This document shows positions 30,225 to 39,610 of a stretch of 64,000 nucleotides of DNA, one piece after another. Made by a program: the position numbers and the translations under genes. Each line of letters begins with the position of its first letter. Position 1 is the first letter of the stretch. The DNA comes from Roseospira marina (lineage in GTDB: Bacteria; Pseudomonadota; Alphaproteobacteria; Rhodospirillales; Rhodospirillaceae). Location of the stretch: assembly GCF_014197855.1 (NCBI RefSeq), contig NZ_JACIGJ010000009.1, positions 1-64,000 of the forward strand, in the 5' to 3' direction. The notes under the pieces are model-generated. The model saw nothing but the letters and a program-made list of their open reading frames with translations. It searched no databases and was not told the origin of the DNA.

Positions 30225-31901
30225 CTACTCCGGCTTGCGGAAGTGCAGGATGCCCCAGGCGAGATGCCCGGCCTCGCCGGCCTTCACCCAGTTGTCCAGG
30301 CCGACCAGCATGCGGTCCAGGTAGCCCCGGCTGCACACCTTCGCCAGCTCGTTGTACCGCTCGCGCAGCACCTCGGCGACCCGGCCGTAGTGGCGCGGCA
30401 GGTGCTGGGTCAGGTCGGTCACGCCGACCGGCTCGAACCCGACCCGCTGGGCGGCGGCGGTGTAGAAGCCGATGGACCCCAGGTTCTCCAGATGGATGCG
30501 GTCGTACACCGGCTGGAGCACGCCGGGCGGCACGTCATCGATTTCCATCGGATCGGTGAAAATCAGATGGCCGCCGGGCTTCAGGACGCGGAAGGCCTCC
30601 TCCAGCACCAACTCGCGGTCGCCGGCGTGCAGGATGGCGTCCTGCGACCAGACCACGTCGAAGCGGCGATCCGGCTCCGGAATGTCCTCGAAGCTGCCGT
30701 GCACGACGGTCACCTTTTCGGACAGGCCCTGCTCCTCGGTCAGCCGCCGGTTGGTGGCGTTCTGGATGTCCGAGATGTTGAGGCAGTGCACCGAACTGCC
30801 GCGCGTGCCGGCCAGACGGCGGGCGGCGCCGCCATATCCGGCGCCGATGTCCAGAACCCGGCTGTCCGGGCCCAAGTCCACCTGCTCGGCCATGGTGTCG
30901 ACGGTGCGGCGGCTGGCGTCCTTGATCGTCTCGCCCGCCGTGCCCTCATACAGGCCGATGTGGATGTCCTCGCCGCCCCATATCTGATAGTAGAACGCAT
31001 CGGCGTCGCCGCTGTCATAGTAGGTCTCGGCGACGGTGGCGATGGCCTTCAGGTCGCGGGTGCCGCGCTCCGGATCGTAGCTTTTCGAGGCGACATGGAT
31101 GAAGAAATCCGGGTCGTCCTCCTGGTACGTTTCCTGGAAATCGCCGTAGGTGCGGATGTGCTGGAACCCGGCCTCGTTCAGCAGACGGCGCATGTAGTTC
31201 TTTCGCAGCGGGCACATGTTCAGCTTGTACTCCGACCCGTCGGGGAAGGAGTACCGGAAGCGCGCCAGCCCCTCATCGACGTATTCGGGTTCGGCCACCA
31301 CCTTGTCGCCACAGTAGTAGTATTTGTGCTCGCTGCTGTAGCCCTGATCGATCATGGCGTCGTAGTTGCGCTGGTCGATGATCAGCACACCGTCATGCTT
31401 CAAGGCCGCGTAAAACTCGGCCAGGGCACGCCGCCGGTCCTGCTCCTCGAACAGGTGTGTGAAGCTGTTGCCCAGGCAGATGATGGCGTCGTACTTGCCG
31501 TGCAGATCCTTGTTGAGGAACCGCCAGTCGGCCTGACAGGTGCGCAGGATGATGTGATGGTCCTTGGCGTTGTCGAACGCCTTGGCCAGCATCGCGGCGG
31601 AGCCGTCCACCGAGGTGACGTCGAAGCCGGCGCGGATGAGCTGCACCGAATGAAAGCCCGTGCCGCAGGCCGCATCCAGGATACGGATCTTGCCGCGCGC
31701 CTTCAGCACGTCGATGAAAAAGCGACCTTCGCTTTCGGCGCGGGCCTCCCAGTCGATCAGTTCGTCCCACTTCTCGACAAAGGTCTGAATGTATTCGGCG
31801 CGATAGTGATCGCTGTCCCGGACGGCGATGGGATCATCGCCATAGCGCTGCTCTTCGGCGACCAGCTCGCTGTTCCGTTCGCGAAAATCGACGGTGTCCA
31901 T
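30225..31901 (-). CDS. fused glycine/sarcosine and sarcosine/dimethylglycine N-methyltransferase
   Basis: A 558-residue two-domain enzyme that makes glycine betaine from glycine by three SAM-dependent methylations. The N-terminal half (about 1-275) has the SAM motif ILDAACGTGFHSVQLIRAG and is GSMT-like. The C-terminal half (about 280-558) has VLDIGAGYGGAARRLAG and WSQDAILHAGDR and is SDMT-like. Such fusions are known in the halophile Actinopolyspora; many other halophiles use two genes. AGGAGA precedes the ATG. metK lies 30 nt upstream on the same strand, so SAM supply and use are linked. Betaine is an osmoprotectant, pointing to a saline habitat. Confidence 0.95.
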   Translation of the reverse strand: MDTVDFRERNSELVAEEQRYGDDPIAVRDSDHYRAEYIQTFVEKWDELIDWEARAESEGRFFIDVLKARGKIRILDAACGTGFHSVQLIRAGFDVTSVDGSAAMLAKAFDNAKDHHIILRTCQADWRFLNKDLHGKYDAIICLGNSFTHLFEEQDRRRALAEFYAALKHDGVLIIDQRNYDAMIDQGYSSEHKYYYCGDKVVAEPEYVDEGLARFRYSFPDGSEYKLNMCPLRKNYMRRLLNEAGFQHIRTYGDFQETYQEDDPDFFIHVASKSYDPERGTRDLKAIATVAETYYDSGDADAFYYQIWGGEDIHIGLYEGTAGETIKDASRRTVDTMAEQVDLGPDSRVLDIGAGYGGAARRLAGTRGSSVHCLNISDIQNATNRRLTEEQGLSEKVTVVHGSFEDIPEPDRRFDVVWSQDAILHAGDRELVLEEAFRVLKPGGHLIFTDPMEIDDVPPGVLQPVYDRIHLENLGSIGFYTAAAQRVGFEPVGVTDLTQHLPRHYGRVAEVLRERYNELAKVCSRGYLDRMLVGLDNWVKAGEAGHLAWGILHFRKPE

Positions 31902-31931
31902 GATCGGGTCTCCTGAATGGGGGCGGGGCGG

Positions 31932-33107
31932 TTATTCGGCGGCGGTGCGGCGTCCGGCGGCGTCGGCCAGCGCTTCGGCGCGGTCGGTCTGTTCCCAGGG
32001 CACGTCGGTGCGGCCGAAGTGCCCGTTCGAGGCCGTGGGGCGGTAGATCGGGCGCAGCAGGTCGAGCATCGCGATGATGCCCTTGGGTCGCAGGTCGAAG
32101 TGCTCGCGCACCAGGGTCTCGATGCGCGGCTCGGGGATGGTGCCGGTCCCAAAGGTGTCAACCCGGACCGAGACCGGCTGCGCCACCCCGATGGCGTAGG
32201 CCAGCTGCACCTCGCAGCGGTCCGCCAACCCGGCCGCCACGATGGTCTTGGCCACATAGCGCGCGGCGTAGGCGGCGGAACGGTCCACCTTCGACGGGTC
32301 CTTGCCCGAGAAGGCGCCGCCGCCGTGCCGGCCCATGCCGCCGTAGGTGTCCACAATGATCTTCCGGCCGGTCAGGCCGCAGTCGCCGACCGGGCCGCCG
32401 ATGACGAACCGGCCGGTCGGGTTGATGTGATAGGCCGTGTCGGTGCCCAGGAAGTCCGCCGGCAGGCAAGGCTTCACGATCTCCTCGATCACCGCCTCGC
32501 GCAGGGTCTCGTGGGTCACATCCTCGTCGTGCTGGGTGGACAGCACGACGGCGTCGATGCCGGCGGGCTGGCCGTCCTCGTAGCGCACGGAGACTTGGCT
32601 CTTCACGTCGGGGCGCAGCCAGGGCAGCGTGCCGGCCTTGCGCACGGCGGTCTGGCGCGCGGTCAGGCGGTGGGCCAGTTCGATCGGAAGCGGCATGAGC
32701 TGGTCGGTCTCGCGGCAGGCGAAGCCGAACATCAGGCCCTGGTCGCCCGCGCCCTGCTCCAGGTCCAGGCCCGCGCCCTCGTTCACGCCCTGGGCGATGT
32801 CCGGAGACTGCTTATCGAGCGCCACCAGCACCGCGCAGGACCGGCCATCATAGCCATAGCGCGGGTCGTCGTAGCCGACGTCCAGGATGGTGTCCCGGGC
32901 CACCTGGGCGTAGTCGACCTGGGCGGTGGTCGTAATCTCGCCGGACAGCAGACACAGTCCGGTGTTCACCAGGGTTTCACAGGCCACGCGGGCGTGCGGG
33001 TCCTGGGTCAGAATCGCGTCCAGAACGCCGTCCGAAATGTTGTCCGCCAGCTTGTCCGGATGGCCGGCACCAACCGATTCCGAGGTGAAAAGGTACGAAT
33101 CCGTCAC
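31932..33107 (-). CDS. metK: S-adenosylmethionine synthetase
   Basis: The 391-residue enzyme forms SAM from methionine and ATP. The family hexapeptides are present: [10 protein letters not shown] and [19 protein letters not shown], with [16 protein letters not shown] at the start. GTG 33107 is chosen because GGGGGA lies 7 nt upstream and the protein then starts at the family position. A longer frame adds about 70 unconserved residues. It is probably co-transcribed with the betaine methyltransferase gene. Confidence 0.97.
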   Translation of the reverse strand: MTDSYLFTSESVGAGHPDKLADNISDGVLDAILTQDPHARVACETLVNTGLCLLSGEITTTAQVDYAQVARDTILDVGYDDPRYGYDGRSCAVLVALDKQSPDIAQGVNEGAGLDLEQGAGDQGLMFGFACRETDQLMPLPIELAHRLTARQTAVRKAGTLPWLRPDVKSQVSVRYEDGQPAGIDAVVLSTQHDEDVTHETLREAVIEEIVKPCLPADFLGTDTAYHINPTGRFVIGGPVGDCGLTGRKIIVDTYGGMGRHGGGAFSGKDPSKVDRSAAYAARYVAKTIVAAGLADRCEVQLAYAIGVAQPVSVRVDTFGTGTIPEPRIETLVREHFDLRPKGIIAMLDLLRPIYRPTASNGHFGRTDVPWEQTDRAEALADAAGRRTAAE

Positions 33108-33800
33108 AGTGGGGTCCCCCTTTGTTCCGTTTGGGACGCGCGCCGACGGCCGACGAACGGGTCGGTCGGGGGCGAGGCCCTTGGGCACAATGTTCGGTCG
33201 GTCATGAGCCGGGGAACGCGGGGCGCACGGACGTCCGCCATCATCGGCCGCAAGGAATGCAAACCGGCGCTCCAGGCGCATCACAGAGTCTGCGATACGC
33301 GATTTTGTTGTTCGGCCCACGCCTAATAATGAAAGAGCCTTCGGGAATAGGCTCCGGTGAGGTCTAATGGTGGCACGCGATCTTATTTTTTATTGCGTGC
33401 ATCTGGCCCTTCACGGCAGGGACCGTACACGAACCGATCGTTTCAATCTAGGCCCTTGTCTCATTTTTCATCAGGGCATGTCATCTTTCGGTCATATTAT
33501 AGGCAGAATCGGATCGCGACCCGCGCACAGTCCGGCGCCGATGGCACTGAAACAGAAGGAAACTGAGCCATACGGCGCGTCCTTATCGTCCGGCCCGTTG
33601 GTGTCTGCGCCGGGCGGCGCGCGCGGACGAAGGGTGTGCCGCGTGGGTTGCGCCTCAGGCGAGTGAGCCGCACTGTGGTCGTGATGCCCACGGCGAGTCG
33701 GCCGCGCGCAAGGCGCATGCGAAATTCATGCGCGGGACGCATGCGAAACCGGTACCTCCCCGCTTTCGGGGTGACGCGGTGGCGCCTATACTCCCGCGCC
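33108..33800. other. divergent intergenic region metK / lptF
   Basis: About 690 bases without a supported gene. It contains an A/T-rich block at 33300-33510 that should include metK promoter elements, a GCACGC/GCGTGC inverted pair at about 33373-33401, and a direct repeat CGCATGCGAAA at 33714-33724 and 33738-33748, just upstream of lptF. I looked for a SAM-responsive leader before metK and could not recognise one. Confidence 0.5.
33787..33792 (+). promoter_or_regulatory. TATACT -10 element just before the lptF-like start
   Basis: TATACT lies 8 nt before ATG 33801, so transcription would begin at or next to the start codon. No Shine-Dalgarno sequence is present between them. The -35 region is weak. 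A leaderless mRNA is implied if this element is used. Confidence 0.35.
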
Positions 33801-34931
33801 ATGCGCCTGACCACCCGTTACATCCTGCGCCAGCTTGTCATCGCCCTCGTTCTCGGAACGACGGCGTTGATGGTTCTGCTGTGGCTGATCCACTCGCTGC
33901 GCTTCTTCGACGCCTTCATCAACAAGGGCCTGTCCGTCGGCACCTTCTTGAAGCTGACGGTCCTGTTGATGCCCGGCTTCCTGACCTTCTTCCTGCCCAT
34001 CGCCCTGTTCGGGGTCATCCTGTTCGTCTACAACCGCATGACCGCCGACCGGGAATTGATGGTGCTGCAATCATCCGGGCTGAGCCGGTGGCGGGTGGGA
34101 TCGCCGGCCCTGCTGCTGGCCGGCGTCCTGACCGCGGTCGGCTTCTACCTGACCCTCGACGCGGTGCCCCGGCTGGAGAGCGCGTTCAACGCCTTGCACT
34201 TCGAGATCCGCCACGAGATCACCAAGCTGGCGCTCACCGAGGGGGCGTTCACCGAGGTCAGCGATACCCTCACCATCTATGTGCGCGACAGCACCGAGCG
34301 CGGGGACCTGGAGGGCCTGATCATTCACGACAGCCGGGATCCGGACGCTGAGGTCACCATCACGGCGCGGCGGGGCGCCCTGGTCTACGACCACGACCAG
34401 CCCCGGGTCATGATGGTGAACGGGGTGCGTCAGGAGCGCGACCGGGAGACCGGCCGCGTCAGCTTTCTGTTCTTCGACAGCCACGCCATGCCGATCGCCG
34501 CCAGCGACGCCGAAAGCGTGGTGCGCGTGCCGGAGACGCGCGAGCGGTCGACCTGGGATCTGCTGACGCTGCAGGAAGGCGAGCGCATGGCGTCGAACGC
34601 TCCCTACCTCTTCACCGAACGCAACGTTCGCCGCGCCCGCATGGAGGCACACCTGCGCCTCGCCAAACCACTGTCGAACCTGGCCTTCGCGCTGGTGGGG
34701 CTCGGGGCGCTGCTGTCCGGCGAATTCAACCGGTCCGGCCGCAACACGCGCGTGGCGGTGGCCGTCGTCGTGGTGGTTCTGGCCCAGGCCGCCGTGCTGG
34801 GTGCCGGCAATCTGGCGCGCACCGATCTGCTGTATCTGCCCCTGCTGTACGTCGGGCCGCTGGGGAGCATGGCGCTTGGTCTGTGGTGGATGCTGCGGTA
34901 TCCGCGCCCGGGCGGAGCGGCCCGGTCGTGA
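33801..34931 (+). CDS. LptF/LptG-family lipopolysaccharide export permease
   Basis: A 376-residue YjgP/YjgQ-family inner-membrane protein. N-terminal helices (QLVIALVLGTTALMVLLWLI; TVLLMPGFLTFFLPIALFGV) are followed by a periplasmic beta-jellyroll-like middle and C-terminal helices. The family moves lipopolysaccharide from the inner membrane into the Lpt bridge. Only one such gene is here instead of the usual lptF-lptG pair, and it overlaps an MsbA-like exporter gene by 4 nt. Assignment to F or G is not safe from sequence alone. Confidence 0.85.
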   Translation: MRLTTRYILRQLVIALVLGTTALMVLLWLIHSLRFFDAFINKGLSVGTFLKLTVLLMPGFLTFFLPIALFGVILFVYNRMTADRELMVLQSSGLSRWRVGSPALLLAGVLTAVGFYLTLDAVPRLESAFNALHFEIRHEITKLALTEGAFTEVSDTLTIYVRDSTERGDLEGLIIHDSRDPDAEVTITARRGALVYDHDQPRVMMVNGVRQERDRETGRVSFLFFDSHAMPIAASDAESVVRVPETRERSTWDLLTLQEGERMASNAPYLFTERNVRRARMEAHLRLAKPLSNLAFALVGLGALLSGEFNRSGRNTRVAVAVVVVVLAQAAVLGAGNLARTDLLYLPLLYVGPLGSMALGLWWMLRYPRPGGAARS

Positions 34932-36757
34932 ACCGTCCGATCGTGAACGGCGCCGAGGTCCAAACCGACGGCGGGGCAACGCGGCCGTCCACCCGGCGCG
35001 CGGCGGGGCTGATCGGGCGATTCCTGCGCCTGACGGGCGGGCGCTGGTGGCCCTATATGGCCGCGGGCGGCGTCGCCATGCTGCTGGTGGCGGCCTCCAC
35101 CTCGCTGACGGCGTGGCTGATGAAGCCGGCGGTGGACGACGTGCTGGCGGCCGGCGACACCACCATGATGTGGGTCGTCGGGCTGGGACTGCCCGGGGCG
35201 TTCGCGCTCAAGGGCATCTCGAACTACATGCAGCGTGCGAGCATGCTGTACGCGGGTCTCGGCATGGTGGCGACGGCGCGCGCGCGCCTGTTCCGGCACC
35301 TGATGGCGCTGGATCTGGCGTTCTTCCAGCGCCACCCGACGGGCGACCTGACGTCGCGGCTGATCATCGATCTGGACACCTTGCGCAGCACCATCACGTC
35401 GACCGGCATTGCGCTGGGGCGCGACGTGGCCACCCTGGTCAGCCTCATCACCACCCTGCTGGTGATGGACTGGCGGCTGAGTCTGGTCGGCCTGATGATC
35501 TTTCCGGTGCTGGTGCTGCCCGTGGCGGCCCTGGGCCGGCGGGCGCGGCGGCGGGCCACCGACCTGCAAGAGACCCTGGGCCATTACGACGCCCTGTTGC
35601 ATCAGGCGTTCGAGGGCGTGCGCGTGGTCAAGATCTTCGGCACGCCGGAGCGCGAGCGGACGCGCCTGCACGGGGTCGTGCTGCGCCTGTTCGGGGCCAT
35701 GGTGCAGGTGGAGCGGATCAAGATCCTCTCCGCCTTCCTGATCGAGCTGGCGTCGGGGATCGCGGTCGCGCTGGTGGTGTTGTACGGCGGGCACCGGGTG
35801 ATCGACGGCACCACCACGGCCGGCACGTTCTTCGCCTTCATCACCGCGCTGATCCTGGCGTACCGCCCGATCAAGAAGCTGGGCCATATGTCGGCGGTCC
35901 TGCAGGAGGGCGTGGCCGTCCTCGACCGGCTGTTCGCCATCCTCGACACCCGGCCCGAATTGCGCGAGGCCCCGGACGCGCGCCCCCTCGCCGTCTCGGA
36001 TGGGGCGATCCGGCTGGAGGACGTGCGGGTGTCGCATGCCGAAACCACGCGGTCGGCGCTGGACGGCATCACGCTGGACATCCCGGCCGGGCAGACCGTG
36101 GCGCTGGTCGGTCCCTCCGGCGCCGGCAAGACGACCGTGCTCAATCTGGTGGCGCGGCTGCGGGATCCCTCGGCCGGGCGGGTGTGCATCGACGGCCAGG
36201 ACATCCGGGGCGCCACCCTGGAGTCCCTATGGCGCCATGTCGCCCTGGTGACCCAGGACGTGACCCTGTTCGAGGGCACGGTGCTGGAGAACATCCTGTT
36301 CGGCGCCCCGGACGCGGTCGATCCCCGCGCTCCGTCGGCGGAGGAACGGGCCAGGGCGGAGACGGCGGCCCGCAACGCGGACGCCCACGCCTTCATCGCG
36401 GCGTTGCCGGAAGGCTACGACACCCAGATCGGGGAAAGCGGCCTGCGCCTGTCCGGCGGTCAGCGCCAGCGCATCGCCATCGCCCGCGCCATGGTCAAGG
36501 ACGCGCCGATCCTGCTGCTCGACGAAGCCACCGCCGCGCTTGACCGCGAGACGGAGCGGCGCGTGCAGACCGCGCTGGAGCGCTTGGGGCGGGGGCGGAC
36601 CACCCTGGTGGTGGCCCATCGCCTCGCCACGGTGCGGCACGCCGACCGGATTTGCGTGCTGGAGGCCGGCCGCATCGTGGAGGAGGGCGATCACGACAGC
36701 CTGCTGGCCCGGGGTGGGCTGTACGCACGGCTCTGGGCCGGCCAGGGCGGGGCGTGA
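34928..36757 (+). CDS. MsbA-like ABC exporter (fused permease-ATPase)
   Basis: A 609-residue half-transporter. A six-helix membrane domain (about residues 25-320) is followed by an ATPase domain with Walker A GPSGAGKTT, signature LSGGQRQR, Walker B ILLLDEATAALD and the switch His (VVAHRLAT). It is related to the lipid A flippase MsbA and other multidrug/lipid exporters. GTG 34928 overlaps the lptF-like stop (GTGA), a coupling that suggests lipopolysaccharide or glycolipid traffic. An upstream in-frame start at 34883 would invade lptF and is less likely. Confidence 0.88.
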   Translation: MNRPIVNGAEVQTDGGATRPSTRRAAGLIGRFLRLTGGRWWPYMAAGGVAMLLVAASTSLTAWLMKPAVDDVLAAGDTTMMWVVGLGLPGAFALKGISNYMQRASMLYAGLGMVATARARLFRHLMALDLAFFQRHPTGDLTSRLIIDLDTLRSTITSTGIALGRDVATLVSLITTLLVMDWRLSLVGLMIFPVLVLPVAALGRRARRRATDLQETLGHYDALLHQAFEGVRVVKIFGTPERERTRLHGVVLRLFGAMVQVERIKILSAFLIELASGIAVALVVLYGGHRVIDGTTTAGTFFAFITALILAYRPIKKLGHMSAVLQEGVAVLDRLFAILDTRPELREAPDARPLAVSDGAIRLEDVRVSHAETTRSALDGITLDIPAGQTVALVGPSGAGKTTVLNLVARLRDPSAGRVCIDGQDIRGATLESLWRHVALVTQDVTLFEGTVLENILFGAPDAVDPRAPSAEERARAETAARNADAHAFIAALPEGYDTQIGESGLRLSGGQRQRIAIARAMVKDAPILLLDEATAALDRETERRVQTALERLGRGRTTLVVAHRLATVRHADRICVLEAGRIVEEGDHDSLLARGGLYARLWAGQGGA

Positions 36758-36778
36758 GCGGACGGAACGCCCCCGGGG

Positions 36779-39556
36779 TCAGTTCGTCAGGCGCTCCATG
36801 ATCGCCGGCAGGTGGACCTGATCGCCCTTGTAGTTGCCGGTCAGCGCATACAGCACCACGTTGACGCCGAAGCGGTAGGCCATCTCGCGCTGACGGTTGC
36901 CGCCGGGCACGGTGGCGAACAGGGCGCGCCCGGCCTCGTCCGTCGCCCAGGCGCCGGCCCAGTCGTGGTAGCCCACCACGACCGACGACACATTGTCGTG
37001 GGTGATCGGATCGGCCTCGACCCAGACCGTGTCGCCGTCCGTGCGGCCGGGGAAGCGGTCCAGCAGATAGAAGCTGCGGGTGAGGACGTGATCCTCCGGC
37101 AGCGGCCGCAGGGCGGGCACGTCCACCCCCTTGAGCACCCGGCCCGGATCGCCGCCGTCGTGCACATCCAGAAGGAGCATGCCGCCGTGGTGCAGGTAGG
37201 CGTTGACCCGCGTCCGCTCCGTCGCCGTGACCGGGGGCTGTGACGCGGTCACGGGCCAGTACAGCAGCGGGAACACGGCCAGGGGTGCGCTGGAGAGGGA
37301 CACGCCCGCCGGCGGTGCCAGCTCCGCCGAGGTGCGTCGGGCCAGCACCCGGGTGAGGGCCGTCAGCCCGGCGGCGGAAATGCGGTCGGTTTCGGGATCA
37401 CCGGTCTCGACCCAGGCCAGCCGGGTTTGCAACGCCGCCGCCAGGGCCGTTGGATCCATAGTGGCATCGGGGGCGGGATTGGCCGGGGCGCTGTCCTGCG
37501 CCAGCCCGGGGCGCGGCGCCAGCATCAGCAGCCCCGCAAGCAGCAGCGCGCCCGCGCCGGCCGCCGGGCCGCGCCCGGGCCGCGTCCAGCCGGAGGGGGC
37601 GAGCAGCCCGCGCATGGCCAGCCCCACCACCAGATCGACCAGGGCGAGGATCAGGGCCGCCGTCAGCAGTGGCGGCTTCAGGTCGCGCTCGGCCGCGGCT
37701 GTGTCCAGCGCGCCGTCGATCACGCCGGAGGGCAGGGCGCCCAACGTCTGCGGCGTGCCCAGCGCCGGCCCCAGGTTGTAGGCGCGCGCCGGGCCGTCGG
37801 CGCCGTACAGGCCGGGGGGATGGGCCGGATCGACCTCCGGCGCGTCCAGCCGGGCGAGGGGCAGGGGTTGCGTGCCCGGGGCGGGATCGCCCAGCCGGCC
37901 GCGTCCGTCCAGGACCCGCAGCGGCGGGAGACCAGCGACCGCCGCGCCCTCGTCCGCCTCCGTCGCGGCGCCGGCCACGCCCCGGCTGCCGTCCACCAGC
38001 CGCGTCAGCATGTCCACGAACAGGCCGGACATGGCCAGCGACGACCAGCGCGGATCGGCCGTCACATGCACCAGCACCACCCGTCCCTGGCCCAGCGGCG
38101 CGCCGGTGACCAACGGGGTGCCGTCCGACAGCCGCGCCCAGGTGCGGGCGGACAGGTCGGGCGCGGGCTCCGCCAGCACCTGCCGGCGCACGGTGACATC
38201 GTCGGGCGGGGTCAGCCCCGCAAACGGACCGTCTTCGGGAAACGGCGCCAGCCGCGCCGGCGCGCTCCACGACAGGGACCCGCCCATGGCGCGCTCGCCC
38301 GGCCGCAGGCGCACCGGCAGCAGCTCCGGCGCCAGCGGCTCCAGGCGCGGTCCGGCGAAGCGGACCAGGGTGCCGCCCCGCCGCACCCAGTCGATCAAGG
38401 CGGTCACGGCTGCGGCGTCGGGCCGGGCGCCGTCCGTCATCAGCATCACCGCCAGATCACGCTGGAGCAGGTCGCCCGGCGCGCCCTCGCGCAGGTCGGC
38501 GACCGGGGCCAGGGCCTCGCGGATGTAATGGGTCTCGTCCAGCAGCGGTACCGGTGCGCGCTCCTCCACCGCGCCGGTCACCAGCCCGACCGGGCGGCGT
38601 CGCCAGCGATCATCCAGCAGCGCGACCGCGCCGGCCCCGGCCTGGTCGGCGATGTCCACCCGCGTCAGGTCGGGCGCCAACTCCGCCGGCACATCGAGGG
38701 TCACCCGGGTCTCCAGAGCGCCCTGGGGCAGGGTGGCCGGCGTCGCGACGGCGACCCGGCCCTCGCCGTCGCGCGCCCGTACAGTCAGCGGGCGCTCCGG
38801 CAGGCGGTCGCTCGCGGGGCGGGCCACGGTGACCGTCAGGGCGGTCGCGGCGGTCGCGGCGGTCTCCGGCGGGCGCAGGATCAGCGGCACCGCGCCCGGG
38901 CCGGACCGGCGCACCTCCAGCCGGCCCATCGCGCGCAGCCGTGCGGCGAAGGCATCCGTGCCCGGCGCGTCCAGGCCGTCGTGCACCCAGACCGCGCTGC
39001 CCTCGTCCGGAAGGGTGGTCTCAAGGGCCGGGTCCAGAGCGGCCAGATCCTTGCCCCACGGTCGCGGTTCCAGCGCCCGCAGCGCGGTGGCGGCGTCACT
39101 CGCCGGCACCGGATCCAGCGCGGGCGGCGCGGCCCCGGGAGCGGGCGCGGCGGTCGGCACCAGCAGCACCGGCCGGCTCTCGCGCCCCGCCCGGCTGGCG
39201 AGGTCGAGCAGCACGCTCCGCCGCTCGTCCCAGGTGGGCGCCGCCGCCCAGGTGTCGTCCACCACCAGCACCAGCGGCCCGTCGCCGCGGCTGGTGGCGT
39301 CGGGGTTCAGCAGCGGCCCGCTCAACGCCAGGATCACCAGCAGCGCCAGCACCAGCCGCATGAGAATGAGCCACCACGGGGTGTGCACCGAGACATGCTG
39401 ATCGGCCCGCAGCCCGAACAGCAGGCGCACCGCCGGGAAGTCCATGCGGCGCGGCGCCGGGGGCGTCGCCCGCATCAGCCACCACAGCAGGGGCAGCGCG
39501 GCGGCGGCCAGCAGGACCCAGGGGGCGGTCAGAGCCAAAGGACCGAGGCTGAGCAT
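36779..39556 (-). CDS. BatA/DUF4159 membrane protein
   Basis: A 925-residue protein. The N-terminal BatA-type helix pair contains the LLAAAALPLLWWLMRATPP segment. A von Willebrand-like region (VLVVDDTWAAA) and a glutamine-amidotransferase-like middle follow. A membrane segment lies near residue 660 (LLTAALILALVDLVVGLAMR), then another region with ALLLAGLLMLAP, and finally a C-terminal DUF4159 domain (DHVLTRSFYLLDRFPGR; VNVVLYALTGNYKGDQVHLP). The family travels with DUF58 and MoxR proteins in chaperone-like complexes of unproven function. The DUF58 gene lies 54 nt upstream on the same strand. Confidence 0.88.
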   Translation of the reverse strand: MLSLGPLALTAPWVLLAAAALPLLWWLMRATPPAPRRMDFPAVRLLFGLRADQHVSVHTPWWLILMRLVLALLVILALSGPLLNPDATSRGDGPLVLVVDDTWAAAPTWDERRSVLLDLASRAGRESRPVLLVPTAAPAPGAAPPALDPVPASDAATALRALEPRPWGKDLAALDPALETTLPDEGSAVWVHDGLDAPGTDAFAARLRAMGRLEVRRSGPGAVPLILRPPETAATAATALTVTVARPASDRLPERPLTVRARDGEGRVAVATPATLPQGALETRVTLDVPAELAPDLTRVDIADQAGAGAVALLDDRWRRRPVGLVTGAVEERAPVPLLDETHYIREALAPVADLREGAPGDLLQRDLAVMLMTDGARPDAAAVTALIDWVRRGGTLVRFAGPRLEPLAPELLPVRLRPGERAMGGSLSWSAPARLAPFPEDGPFAGLTPPDDVTVRRQVLAEPAPDLSARTWARLSDGTPLVTGAPLGQGRVVLVHVTADPRWSSLAMSGLFVDMLTRLVDGSRGVAGAATEADEGAAVAGLPPLRVLDGRGRLGDPAPGTQPLPLARLDAPEVDPAHPPGLYGADGPARAYNLGPALGTPQTLGALPSGVIDGALDTAAAERDLKPPLLTAALILALVDLVVGLAMRGLLAPSGWTRPGRGPAAGAGALLLAGLLMLAPRPGLAQDSAPANPAPDATMDPTALAAALQTRLAWVETGDPETDRISAAGLTALTRVLARRTSAELAPPAGVSLSSAPLAVFPLLYWPVTASQPPVTATERTRVNAYLHHGGMLLLDVHDGGDPGRVLKGVDVPALRPLPEDHVLTRSFYLLDRFPGRTDGDTVWVEADPITHDNVSSVVVGYHDWAGAWATDEAGRALFATVPGGNRQREMAYRFGVNVVLYALTGNYKGDQVHLPAIMERLTN

Positions 39557-39610
39557 CGCGAGGGGGCCTCCGTTCCGGCCGGGGCGGCGGGAGAGTGGGT
39601 GTGCGGCGCG

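Noticed and set aside
33108-33360. SAM-responsive riboswitch before metK
   Set aside because: I searched by eye for the conserved blocks of SAM-II, SAM/SAH and SAH leaders and found none. A covariance-model search would be decisive.
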